This document shows, piece after piece, positions 1 through 7,185 of a stretch of 64,000 bases of DNA. The stretch is from assembly GCA_029203105.1 (NCBI GenBank), contig CP119318.1:4044501-4108500 (forward strand), in the 5' to 3' direction. This DNA comes from Candidatus Kaistia colombiensis. Its GTDB lineage: Bacteria; Pseudomonadota; Alphaproteobacteria; Rhizobiales; Kaistiaceae. A program made the translations under genes and the position numbers. Every line of letters starts with the position of its first letter. The stretch's first letter is position 1. The notes beneath the pieces were generated by a model that was not told the DNA's origin, did no database searches, and was given only the letters and a program-made list of their open reading frames with translations.

Positions 1-18
1 TTGATTGTCCCTACCCTC

Positions 19-182
19 GCCGTCGTCATCCCGGACGCAGCGCAGCGGAGATCCGGGATCCAGTCAGCCGCGCACTGCGGGATTTCCCGTGGTACGATTC
101 CCTATCAGTCGGAGATGACAGCGCGACGAATCCCATCGATCCCGACTGTATGGATCCCTGCTTTCGCAGGGATGACGGCGGA
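19..182. repeat. Family A composite inverted repeat, copy 1
   Basis: Two hairpin units face each other. The left one begins with CGTCATCCCGG and ends CCGGGATCC. The right one begins ATGGATCCCTG and ends CAGGGATGACGG. The outer ends are therefore complementary (CGTCATCC...GGATGACG), as in a REP-pair (BIME-like) or MITE-like element. Related copies lie near 1964, 16378 and 46794, always between genes. No coding function is seen. Confidence 0.7.
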
Positions 183-199
183 GTGGGCCGCCCCGTATC

Positions 200-375
200 C
201 CGCTTCACCTCTCCCTGAGGGAGAGGTCGACGCACGAAGTGCGGCGGGCGAGGGTTTACGGCCTCACCCGGATAGTTTCCTAACCCCTCACCCGGAGCTT
301 GGCTCTGACCTCTCCCTCAGGGAGAGGTAAAGGCTTCCAACCGCGCCGGCCGCCCCCTCGCCCGCTTGCAGGAAA
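200..375. repeat. Family B palindromic repeats
   Basis: Two near-perfect palindromes, CCTCTCCCTGAGGGAGAGG near 208-227 and CCTCTCCCTCAGGGAGAGG near 310-328, flank text with CCCTCACCC. A third half-unit, related to CCCGCTTGC...GGGTTGGGGCGAGG, ends near 375. The same family recurs at 3937, 16312 and 22917. Bases 1-420 hold no gene that I can support. Confidence 0.6.
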
Positions 376-420
376 GGGTTGGGGCGAGGATCTTTCGACG
401 AAGCCCGACGCCTCGCGCCC

Positions 421-1368
421 CTAGACATCCAGCGTACCGCGCGCGATCAGCACGGCATCGCCGCCGATCCGGCTCGCGAACAGGGCGTGATTCTCTATAT
501 CAACCTCGAGCGAGATCAGGCTCGGGCGGTGGATCTCGAAACCCTGCTCGATGACGAGACGATGCGTGCCGGAGGGAAGCTGGTCGAAGGCAGCGACCGC
601 GCCGGCGAAGGCGGCCGCGGCGGAGCCCGTCGCCGGATCCTCGATGATCCCCTCGCCGAGCCAGAACATGCGGGCGTGGAACTGATGCTCGTTCGTCGTC
701 GTCTCGCGCGTGTAGAGATAGACGCTGGCGACGCCGGCCGGCAGCGCGGCCTTCCAGCTCTGGATCGCCGGCCGGGCGCGGGCGATGGACGCCAGGTCGC
801 GCACCGGCACCAGCAGATAGGGCACGCCGGCCGAATAGACGGACGGGCGGTGGTTTTCGCAGCCAAGTTGCGACGGCTCCAGCCCGAGCATCGCCGCCAG
901 GGCCGCGTCGTCGATCTCCGCCTCGATCTTTTCCGCCTGGCGCGGCACGTCGAAGATGGCATGGCCGGCCTTGCCGGAATGCAGCGCAACGGCGCAGCGA
1001 ATGTCGCCGACCTTCTCCTCGACGACAAAGACGGAATCCTGGCCCGCCGCGTCGGCGCCGAAGGTTTCCAGCGCCAGCAGCACAGCGGTGCCGACGGTCG
1101 GATGGCCGGCGAAGGGCATCTCATAGGCCGGGCAGAAGATGCGCAGATGCGCGCGATGCCCCGGCTTTTCCGGCGGCAAGACAAACACCGTCTCGGCCAG
1201 GTTGAACTCGCGCGTGATCGCCTGCATGCGGGCGTCGCTCAGGCCCTCGCTATCGAGGACAACGGCGAGCTGGTTGCCCTCGAGGGGCGACTTGGCGAAG
1301 ACATCGAGAAGGGCAAAGCGGCGGGACAAATGAGCCTCATGCGTCGATCGGAACAGATTGCCTGTCAT
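421..1368 (-). CDS. PhzF family isomerase/epimerase
   Basis: A 315-residue protein of the PhzF (phenazine biosynthesis PhzF / YddE) family, which has a diaminopimelate-epimerase-like fold and is cytosolic. Family hallmarks seen are the N-terminal GNQLAVV stretch, the NLAET motif with the family's conserved glutamate, AGHPTVGTA, and near the C-terminus EDPATGSAAAAF. Its substrate is unknown; most genomic PhzF homologues have no phenazine cluster and none is visible here. The ATG at 1368 is used, but a TTG at 1329 preceded by GAGG is an alternative that would remove 13 poorly conserved residues. It is transcribed alone, divergent from the BA14K gene. Confidence 0.85.
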   Translation of the reverse strand: MTGNLFRSTHEAHLSRRFALLDVFAKSPLEGNQLAVVLDSEGLSDARMQAITREFNLAETVFVLPPEKPGHRAHLRIFCPAYEMPFAGHPTVGTAVLLALETFGADAAGQDSVFVVEEKVGDIRCAVALHSGKAGHAIFDVPRQAEKIEAEIDDAALAAMLGLEPSQLGCENHRPSVYSAGVPYLLVPVRDLASIARARPAIQSWKAALPAGVASVYLYTRETTTNEHQFHARMFWLGEGIIEDPATGSAAAAFAGAVAAFDQLPSGTHRLVIEQGFEIHRPSLISLEVDIENHALFASRIGGDAVLIARGTLDV

Positions 1369-1507
1369 AGCACGAGACGCAGCGACTGAGCCTCTGTGAT
1401 GGCATTCATAGCGGCGGGAGGCGCGTTGCGGTCATCTGTCGTCATTCAGCGGGCGTTCAGGTCGCCCCGTCTAAAACCGGCATCAACGCCCCACGGGAGA
1501 TACCGTC

Positions 1508-1873
1508 ATGAAGAAGATCGCAGCCGCCGCTCTCGCCACCCTGATCGGCATCACCGCCATCGTCGGCACCGCCGAAACGGCTTCCGCCGAGAACGGCCGC
1601 AACGCCGCTCTGGCAGCCGGCGCCGTCGTCGGTCTGGGTGTCGGCGCCCTGCTCGCCGCGCCGCGCTATGACGGTGGCTACGAGGTCGCCCCGCCCCGTT
1701 ACGCCGCCCCGGTCTATGACGATGGCTACCGCGCCCCGCCGCGCCGCGTCGTCCGTGCCAATTGGCGCGCCCACACCGACTGGTGCTACGACAACTACCG
1801 CTCCTATGACGAACGCAGCGACACCTTCATCGGTCGCGACGGCAACGAATACCGCTGCCGCGGTTCGTACTGA
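1508..1873 (+). CDS. BA14K family protein (paralogue 1)
   Basis: A 121-residue secreted protein. It has an N-terminal signal peptide (MKKIAAAALATLIGITAIVG, cut probably after TASA), a Gly/Ala-rich hydrophobic segment GAVVGLGVGALLA, a Tyr/Pro-rich middle and a C-terminal BA14K domain with the motif WCYDNYRSYDERSDTFIGRD and terminal YRCRGSY. BA14K proteins are small immunoreactive or lectin-like envelope proteins of Rhizobiales with no settled function. The start follows CCACGGGAGATACCGTC. A second gene of exactly the same length and the same C-terminal motif lies at 3493-3858. Confidence 0.9.
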   Translation: MKKIAAAALATLIGITAIVGTAETASAENGRNAALAAGAVVGLGVGALLAAPRYDGGYEVAPPRYAAPVYDDGYRAPPRRVVRANWRAHTDWCYDNYRSYDERSDTFIGRDGNEYRCRGSY

Positions 1874-1963
1874 GGTTTCAGGTCGAGCCTCACCGCTCCT
1901 TCAGGGAGAGGCGAGGACGGCGCCTCTCCGGTGAGAGCTATGGTCCCGGCCGCGACGCCGCAA

Positions 1964-2086
1964 AGCCGTCATTCCCGCGGAAGCAGGAATCCATGGTTGA
2001 GCCGCGCAGGCGTTCCAGTACCGGTTCCTTAGGTCAACGTCACGGCTGAATGGATCCCGGCTCTGGGGCCGGGATGACGGCGAGGG
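1964..2086. repeat. Family A composite inverted repeat, copy 2
   Basis: The left unit is CCGTCATTCCCGC..GCAGGAATCCATGG. The right unit GCTGAATGGATCCCGG..CCGGGATGACGG shares its first bases with the right unit of the copy near 46864. It occupies most of the space between the BA14K gene and the dehydrogenase; both genes point at it, so it may also act as a transcript end. Confidence 0.7.
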
Positions 2087-2144
2087 TGAATGAACAGGGG
2101 CGAGCGAGACCCGCCGGCAATCGCCGCCAGCGGGTCCTTTCGTT

Positions 2145-3170
2145 TCACGTCACGCTGACCGGCTTCGAGCGCAGCCGGCTCGCCAGCGCCGGATCGGCCC
2201 GGCGGCAGAGCTGCGGCGGCAGGCCGCGCAGGACCAGTTCGGCATCCGCCACCGCCATCCGGCCGATCGAGAACAGCGCGTCGACGGTGCCGCCGGTCCT
2301 GTGCGCCGAGAGCAGGATGCCCTCCATCTGGCGCACCGGATCGTCGGCCGGAACCGGTTCTTCCGGGAACACGTCGGTGGCGACGCGGATATGGCCGGAG
2401 CGGACAGCGTCGAGCATGGCCGGGAAATCGACCACCGCCGCGCGGCTCATCAGCAGGAAGGCGGCGCCCTTCTGCATCCGCGCGAACTCGCGCGCACCGA
2501 GGAAGCCCTGGTTCTCGCCGGTCACCGCCGCGAAGACGAACACGACCTGGCTGGTCGAGAGCAGGTCGTCGAGCGAAGCGGGCGTGCAGTCATGGCGCTC
2601 GATGATCTCGTCCGGCAGCCACGGGTCGAAGACCTTGACCGGATTGCGGAACGGCCGGATCAGCTCGCGCAGGTTCTTGCCAAGGTCGCCGAGGCCGATG
2701 ATGCCGACCGAGGCGCCAGCGAAGCGGAAGGTCTCGGTGTTGGCGGCAAGCCCATAGGCCTCGGTGCCGGCGCGAAACGCGCGGTCCGCCGCCGTGATGC
2801 CGCGCGCCAGATCGATCGCCATGCCGAGGGCGGCTTCCGCCACGGGGGCAGCAAAGGCCGAACCCGGCGTCAGCACCCAGATATTGCGCTCCTGGCAGGT
2901 CTGGTAGTCGATATTGGGCAGGAAGTTGGTCTCGACATTGATGACCGCCTTCAGCTTCTTCGCCCGGTCGAGCCGTTCGCGCGGCAACGCCGTCTGGCCG
3001 AAAATCAGCACCGTCTCCGGCAGCAATTCGTCAATCTGCGCATCCGACATCGGCGCATCTTCCGAAATCACCAGCCGACCCAGCTTTTCGAGCCGGCCGC
3101 GAACATCCGGCTCCATGATCAGATCGAGCGTCCGCGGCAGCGGATCGACCAGAATGATTCCCTCAGACAA
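2145..3170 (-). CDS. D-isomer-specific 2-hydroxyacid dehydrogenase family protein
   Basis: A 341-residue NAD-dependent dehydrogenase. The nucleotide-binding fold shows GIIGLGDLGKN around residue 165-175. Conserved catalytic neighbourhoods follow: LLMSRAAVVD, TDVFPEEPVP with the acid, and LLSAHRTGG with the catalytic His. Family members reduce 2-keto acids or oxidise 2-hydroxyacids; the substrate here cannot be told. I chose the TTG at 3170 because a strong GGGAGG lies seven bases upstream and the protein then begins just before the first beta strand; the longer open frame upstream has no such signal. It lies between two BA14K paralogues on the opposite strand. Confidence 0.85.
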   Translation of the reverse strand: MSEGIILVDPLPRTLDLIMEPDVRGRLEKLGRLVISEDAPMSDAQIDELLPETVLIFGQTALPRERLDRAKKLKAVINVETNFLPNIDYQTCQERNIWVLTPGSAFAAPVAEAALGMAIDLARGITAADRAFRAGTEAYGLAANTETFRFAGASVGIIGLGDLGKNLRELIRPFRNPVKVFDPWLPDEIIERHDCTPASLDDLLSTSQVVFVFAAVTGENQGFLGAREFARMQKGAAFLLMSRAAVVDFPAMLDAVRSGHIRVATDVFPEEPVPADDPVRQMEGILLSAHRTGGTVDALFSIGRMAVADAELVLRGLPPQLCRRADPALASRLRSKPVSVT

Positions 3171-3381
3171 GTCCGTTCCTCCCGTTCTTGATTGAGGCCA
3201 GCCTAGGCCAGTTTCGGCACGCTCCACCACCGGATGACGGCGCGCGAGCTGTGATCCACCGACTTTTTCCGGTGAGCCAGGGACCGGACCGGCACGACCC
3301 GCACGAATTGCACTCCGCAACGGCACGCAACGCGAATGCGTCTATTCTTGGTCTATGTCTGGTTAATCCAACAACAAAAGC

Positions 3382-3425
3382 ACTACCCAAGGTAGTTTCG
3401 CAACCGAAAACTGAATTGGTTCAGT
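3382..3425 (+). promoter_or_regulatory. Two tandem inverted repeats upstream of BA14K paralogue 2
   Basis: ACTACC-CAA-GGTAGT (3382-3396) and ACTGAA-TTGG-TTCAGT (3410-3425) are two perfect 6-bp-arm inverted repeats 13 bases apart. They lie in an AT-richer stretch 70-110 bases before the BA14K start. Such placement suits regulator binding at or near a promoter. No regulator is identified. The rest of the 3171-3492 gap shows nothing else. Confidence 0.4.
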
Positions 3426-3492
3426 CATAGTTTTGCCCCGATGCGCCCGGATATTGGCGCCATCTCAGGCTTCACGAACAGGAGGCTTCGCG

Positions 3493-3858
3493 ATGAGAAG
3501 CTTCGTTACCGCGTCGCTCGCCGGCGTCGTTGGCATCCTTGCGGTCACGGCCACCGTGACGACCGCCTCGGCCGATGGCTGGCACGGCGGCCCGCGCTAC
3601 TATGGCCACCATCACCGCGACAATAGCGGCGCCGTCATCGGCGGCCTCGCCGCCGGCACGCTGCTCGGGCTCGGCATTGGCGCCATGGCGTCGCAGCCGC
3701 GCGCTTATGCCGACGACTACGAAGTTCCGCCGCCGCGCGGCGCCGCCTGGCGCGCCCACGTCGATTATTGCCTCGACCGCTACCGCAGCTACAGCCCGCA
3801 GACCGACACGTTCATCGGCGCCGACGGCTACGAGTATCGCTGTCGCGGCTCCTACTGA
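3493..3858 (+). CDS. BA14K family protein (paralogue 2)
   Basis: 121 residues, the same length as the paralogue at 1508. The ATG at 3493 follows AGGAGG with good spacing; an upstream in-frame start at 3433 lacks a signal and would bury the signal peptide. The protein has a signal peptide (MRSFVTASLAGVVGILAVTA), a His-rich patch (HGGPRYYGHHHRD), a GGLAAGTLLGLGIGA hydrophobic glycine segment and the BA14K end WRAHVDYCLDRYRSYSPQTD...YRCRGSY. It is likely periplasmic or outer-surface. A strong bidirectional terminator follows immediately. Confidence 0.9.
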   Translation: MRSFVTASLAGVVGILAVTATVTTASADGWHGGPRYYGHHHRDNSGAVIGGLAAGTLLGLGIGAMASQPRAYADDYEVPPPRGAAWRAHVDYCLDRYRSYSPQTDTFIGADGYEYRCRGSY

Positions 3859-3873
3859 GCCAGCCGGCGCGAG

Positions 3874-3923
3874 CCCCAACAAAAAGCCCCGCGGGAGCGA
3901 TCCCGCGGGGCTTTTTGTTGGGG
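3874..3923. terminator. Bidirectional rho-independent terminator
   Basis: A near-perfect 50-base palindrome between two converging genes: CCCCAACAAAAAGCCCCGCG, then a short loop, then CGCGGGGCTTTTTGTTGGGG. It has a T run on both strands, so it can end both the BA14K transcript (+) and the ilvC transcript (-). Confidence 0.92.
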
Positions 3924-3936
3924 CCGTTCAGGCCGG

Positions 3937-3990
3937 CCCCTCACCCAACCGTCTCCCGCGAGCGGGAGACGGTCAGGGCGAGGGGCCGGC
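3937..3990. repeat. Family B palindromic repeat, next to ilvC 3' end
   Basis: CCGGCCCCTCACCC..CGTCTCCCGCGAGCGGGAGACGG..GGGCGAGGGGCCGG is a 50-base imperfect palindrome with a GC-rich core hairpin. It lies just after the bidirectional terminator and 15 bases from the ilvC stop. Confidence 0.65.
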
Positions 3991-4005
3991 CCTAAAGAAA
4001 ACGCC

Positions 4006-5022
4006 TTAGTTGCGGGCCTTGTCGACCAGCTTGTTCTTGCCGATCCAGGGCATCATCTCGCGCAGCTTGGCGCCGACGGCCTCGATCTGGTGGCGTCGTT
4101 GTTGCGGCGGATCGCCTTGAAGCGAGCGGCGCCGGCGCGGTATTCCTGCATCCAGTCGGAGGTGAACTTGCCGGTCTGGATGTCGGTCAGGACGCGCTTC
4201 ATCTCGGCCTTGGTCTCGGCGGTGACGATGCGCGGGCCCGTGACGTACTCGCCCCACTCGGCGGTGTTCGAGATCGAGTAGTTCATGTTGGCGATGCCGC
4301 CCTCATAGATGAGGTCGACGATCAGCTTCACTTCGTGCAGGCACTCGAAATAGGCCATTTCCGGCGCGTAGCCGGCTTCGACCAGGGTCTCGAAACCAGC
4401 GCGGATCAGCTCGACCAGGCCGCCGCAGAGCACTGCCTGCTCGCCGAACAGGTCGGTCTCGCACTCTTCCTTGAAGGTGGTCTCGATGATGCCCGAACGG
4501 CCGCCGCCGACGCCGCAGGCGTAGGAGAGGCCGAGGTCGAGCGCGTTGCCCGAGGCGTCCTGCGAGATCGCGACGAGGCAGGGAACGCCGCCGCCCTTCT
4601 GGTATTCGCCGCGAACCGTGTGGCCGGGGCCCTTCGGCGCGATCATGACGACGTCGACGGTCTTCTTCGGCTCGATCAGGCCGAAATGGACGTTGAGGCC
4701 GTGCGCGAAGGCGATCGCGGCGCCGTCACGGATGTTGGCGGCGATCTCGTCCTTGTAGATGTCGGCCTGCAGCTCGTCGGGAGCGGCCATCATCATCAGG
4801 TCGGCCCAGGCAGCGCCTCGGCGACGGTCATGACCTTGAAGCCGTCGGCCTCGGCCTTCTTGGCCGTCGCCGAACCGGGGCGCAGAGCGATCGACAGTCC
4901 TTGGCGCCCGAATCCTTCAGGTTCAGCGCATGGGCGCGGCCCTGCGAGCCGTAGCCGATGATCGCGACCTTCTTGGACTTGATCAGGTTGAGATCGGCAT
5001 CGCGATCGTAATAAACGCGCAT
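4006..5022 (-). CDS. ilvC: Ketol-acid reductoisomerase, frame broken by three apparent 1-base deletions
   Basis: IlvC converts 2-acetolactate to 2,3-dihydroxyisovalerate with NADPH and Mg2+ in valine and isoleucine synthesis. The start MRVYYDRDADLNLIKSKK and the nucleotide site GYGSQG are in one frame. The long middle (DELQADIYKDEIA, GHTVRGEYQKGGGVP, ETDLFGEQAVLCGG, EMAYFECLHE) is in a second. The end MMPWIGKNKLVDKARN is in a third. Single missing bases near 4090, 4815 and 4889 explain all three. Adding them gives 339 residues, the usual class I length. A pseudogene is unlikely for this biosynthetic gene. The ATG follows AAAGGA. The upstream tetR ends 13 bases before it, so they are probably cotranscribed. 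Confidence 0.9.
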
Positions 5023-5035
5023 TGGGGTGTCCTTT

Positions 5036-5797
5036 CTATCCCGTCCGTTCGTTTCCCGCGCCGGTCCTCTCACGGGCCGGTCCGGTATTTTCTTCCGTGC
5101 CAAAAAGCCGGAAAAATTCGTCAATCGCCTGCGCCGCGCGCTTCGCCGGCTCCTCGCCGTCGAGGCTGTCGCCCAGCAGCAGGCGCACATGCATGTCGCG
5201 CACGATCAGGCCGTACAGGGTGCGATAGGCCTCGCGCGTGTCGGCGAAGTCAAGCAGCCGCTCGCGCCGTCCCGCTTCCAGCAGCGCCGAAAGCCGCGTC
5301 TCGATCGGCTTGCGGCCGTGCTCGCGCAGCAGCAGGCCGAGATCCGCCTCGCCGCGCCGCGCCTGGCCGATCGCCAGCCGGTTCAGCGCCAGCGACACGT
5401 CGCCGGCCAGCACCTTCAGCAGGTTGACCGCGATCCCCGCCAGCTGGGCCGCGAGCGCCGCCCTGCCGCGCGCGCCGGAAGCGGCCGGCGCGGCCTTCAC
5501 CTTGCTCGACTGGAAGGTGATCATCGCCGCCAGCAGCCCGTCGCGATCGCCGAACCACTTGTAGAGGCTTTCCTTGGAGCAGTTCGCCGCGCGCGCCACG
5601 CCCGCCGTCGTCAGCGCCCGCTCGCCGCCCTCGACCAGCAGGCCGAGCGCGCTTTCCAGAACGGCGTTCTGGCGCGGCGAGTAGGTCTCGTTGCCGGTTG
5701 CGATGGATGGGGGGGAAGCCAAGCGGAAACGGTCCTCGTCTGCGGTCGGTCGGCGCTGCGCCAACAGGGTCTCGCCGCTTGCCGGCGCCGGCCTCAT
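5036..5797 (-). CDS. TetR/AcrR family transcriptional regulator
   Basis: About 253 residues. A helix-turn-helix lies in the first third (ALTTAGVARAANCSKESLYKWFGDRDGLL, quoted here only in part: the recognition segment is SKESLYKWFGDRD). A helical ligand-binding domain follows. The N-terminal 40 residues before the helix-turn-helix are longer than usual, and the ATG at 5797 has no clear ribosome site, so translation may start further in. It lies 13 bases upstream of ilvC on the same strand and is divergent from the LLM oxidoreductase. The shared promoter region carries a perfect palindrome, which suggests autoregulation and possible control of both neighbours. The ligand is unknown. Confidence 0.85.
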   Translation of the reverse strand: MRPAPASGETLLAQRRPTADEDRFRLASPPSIATGNETYSPRQNAVLESALGLLVEGGERALTTAGVARAANCSKESLYKWFGDRDGLLAAMITFQSSKVKAAPAASGARGRAALAAQLAGIAVNLLKVLAGDVSLALNRLAIGQARRGEADLGLLLREHGRKPIETRLSALLEAGRRERLLDFADTREAYRTLYGLIVRDMHVRLLLGDSLDGEEPAKRAAQAIDEFFRLFGTEENTGPARERTGAGNERTG

Positions 5798-5810
5798 GCT
5801 GCAGTGCAGC
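5798..5810. promoter_or_regulatory. Second small palindrome next to tetR start
   Basis: GCTGCA-G-TGCAGC, a perfect 6-1-6 inverted repeat that directly abuts the 16-bp palindrome and the tetR ATG. It could be a secondary operator half or an mRNA hairpin at the start codon. Confidence 0.35.
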
Positions 5811-5825
5811 GTACCGTACGGTACG
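5810..5825. promoter_or_regulatory. Perfect 16-bp palindrome, probable TetR operator
   Basis: CGTACCGTACGGTACG is fully self-complementary. It lies 13 bases before the tetR ATG and starts at the predicted tetR transcription start, a classic autorepressor position. It also lies upstream of the divergent LLM oxidoreductase gene. Confidence 0.75.
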
Positions 5826-5833
5826 GTTCCGGT

Positions 5834-5862
5834 GAGATAGCGGATGCCTCCGGCCCGGTCAA
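5834..5862 (-). promoter_or_regulatory. Predicted sigma-70-type promoter of tetR-ilvC
   Basis: On the minus strand TTGACC (5862-5857) and TATCTC (5839-5834) are spaced 17 bases apart. This puts the start site near 5827, at the edge of the 16-bp palindrome. Confidence 0.5.
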
Positions 5863-6056
5863 GGTCGTTCCGTGGCGATGGCGCGGAAATCCAGCGCTGG
5901 ACCGGCCGGGCCGGACCGCCGCACAGAGACCGTCGCGGCCGGACGGACATGCCGGCAGAAGGACATGCCGACGGCAGGACATGGCAATTGCCGCGCGGAC
6001 ACTTATCTTGTTCGCGAAATGCGGCGCCAAGGCTGCGCCGCCCATGGAGAACTCCC

Positions 6057-7097
6057 GTGAAAAAGAAGATCGGCTTCCTGTCGTTCGGCCATTGGCAGGC
6101 CTCCCGCGGATCGCAAACGCGCACGGCGCAGGAATCGCTGCTGCAGGCGATCGATCTCGCCGTCGCGGCGGAAGAAATCGGCGTCGACGGCGCCTTTTTC
6201 CGCGTCCACCATTTCGCCCGCCAGGCGGCGTCGCCCTTCCCGCTCCTAGCGGCCATCGCGGCACGCACGAAACGCATCGAGTTCGGCACCGCCGTCGTCG
6301 ACATGCGCTACGAGAACCCGCTCTACATGGCCGAGGAGGCCGCCGCCACCGACCTGATCGGCAACGGCCGGATGCAGCTCGGCATCAGTCGCGGTTCGCC
6401 CGAGCCGGCGGAGCGCGGCTGGGAGGCGTTCGGCTATGATTCCGGCGACGATCTGACCGGCGCGGATCTCGCGCGCACCCATACGGAAATGTTCCGGCTG
6501 GCGATCCGCGGCGCCGGCATCGCCCGCGCCGACACCAAGATGACCGGCATGACCGGCCGGCTGGCGATCCAGCCGCAATCGCCGGGACTGCCCGAGCGCA
6601 TCTGGTGGGGCGCCGCCACGCGCAAGACCGCCGCCTGGACCGCCGAGCAGGGCATGAACCTGATGAGTTCGACGCTGCTGCTGGAGGATACCGGCGTGCC
6701 GTTCAGCGAGCTGCAGGCCGAGCAGATCCGGCATTTTCGCGACGCCTGGAAGGCTGCCGGCTGGCGGCACGAGCCCCGTGTGTCGGTCTCGCGCAGCGTC
6801 TTGCCGATCACCGACGATACCGACCGGATGTATTTCGGCGCCCGCGACGGCTCCGACCAGGACCAGGTCGGCTATCTCGACAACAGCATCGCCCGCTTCG
6901 GCAAGAGCTATATCGGCGAGCCTGACGCGATCGCCGCCGAACTCGCCAAGGACCAGGCGGTGCGCGACGCCGACACGCTGCTCCTGACCGTGCCGAACCA
7001 GCTCGGCGTCGAATACAACGCCAAGCTCCTGAAGACGATCGCCGACCACATCGCCCCGGCGATCGGGTGGTCGCGCGAGGAAGTGGAACTCGCCTGA
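6057..7097 (+). CDS. LLM class flavin-dependent oxidoreductase
   Basis: 346 residues of the bacterial luciferase-like (TIM-barrel, FMN or F420) monooxygenase superfamily. Seen are the N-terminal strand KKIGFLSFGHW, the conserved FRVHHFARQAASPFPLLAAI region, the TKRIEFGTAVVDMRYENP strand and MQLGISRGSPEP. Such enzymes usually use reduced flavin from a partner reductase; none is adjacent. The GTG at 6057 is preferred because GGAGA lies eight bases upstream and the barrel's first strand starts at once. It is divergent from tetR across the palindrome, so it is a likely target of that regulator. The substrate is unknown. Confidence 0.85.
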   Translation: MKKKIGFLSFGHWQASRGSQTRTAQESLLQAIDLAVAAEEIGVDGAFFRVHHFARQAASPFPLLAAIAARTKRIEFGTAVVDMRYENPLYMAEEAAATDLIGNGRMQLGISRGSPEPAERGWEAFGYDSGDDLTGADLARTHTEMFRLAIRGAGIARADTKMTGMTGRLAIQPQSPGLPERIWWGAATRKTAAWTAEQGMNLMSSTLLLEDTGVPFSELQAEQIRHFRDAWKAAGWRHEPRVSVSRSVLPITDDTDRMYFGARDGSDQDQVGYLDNSIARFGKSYIGEPDAIAAELAKDQAVRDADTLLLTVPNQLGVEYNAKLLKTIADHIAPAIGWSREEVELA

Positions 7098-7121
7098 GCC
7101 GCAACGACCACCGCGGATCAA

Positions 7122-7146
7122 CCGGCGAGGGTCAAGCCCTCGCCGG
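7122..7146. terminator. Hairpin between converging genes
   Basis: A perfect 10-bp stem CCGGCGAGGG-TCAAG-CCCTCGCCGG between the LLM oxidoreductase and ABC-F genes. It has no long T run, so termination on either strand is inferred from its position. Confidence 0.6.
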
Positions 7147-7185
7147 ATACCCTCTGTCCGGTGCATCGCGCCACCGGCGCCAACA

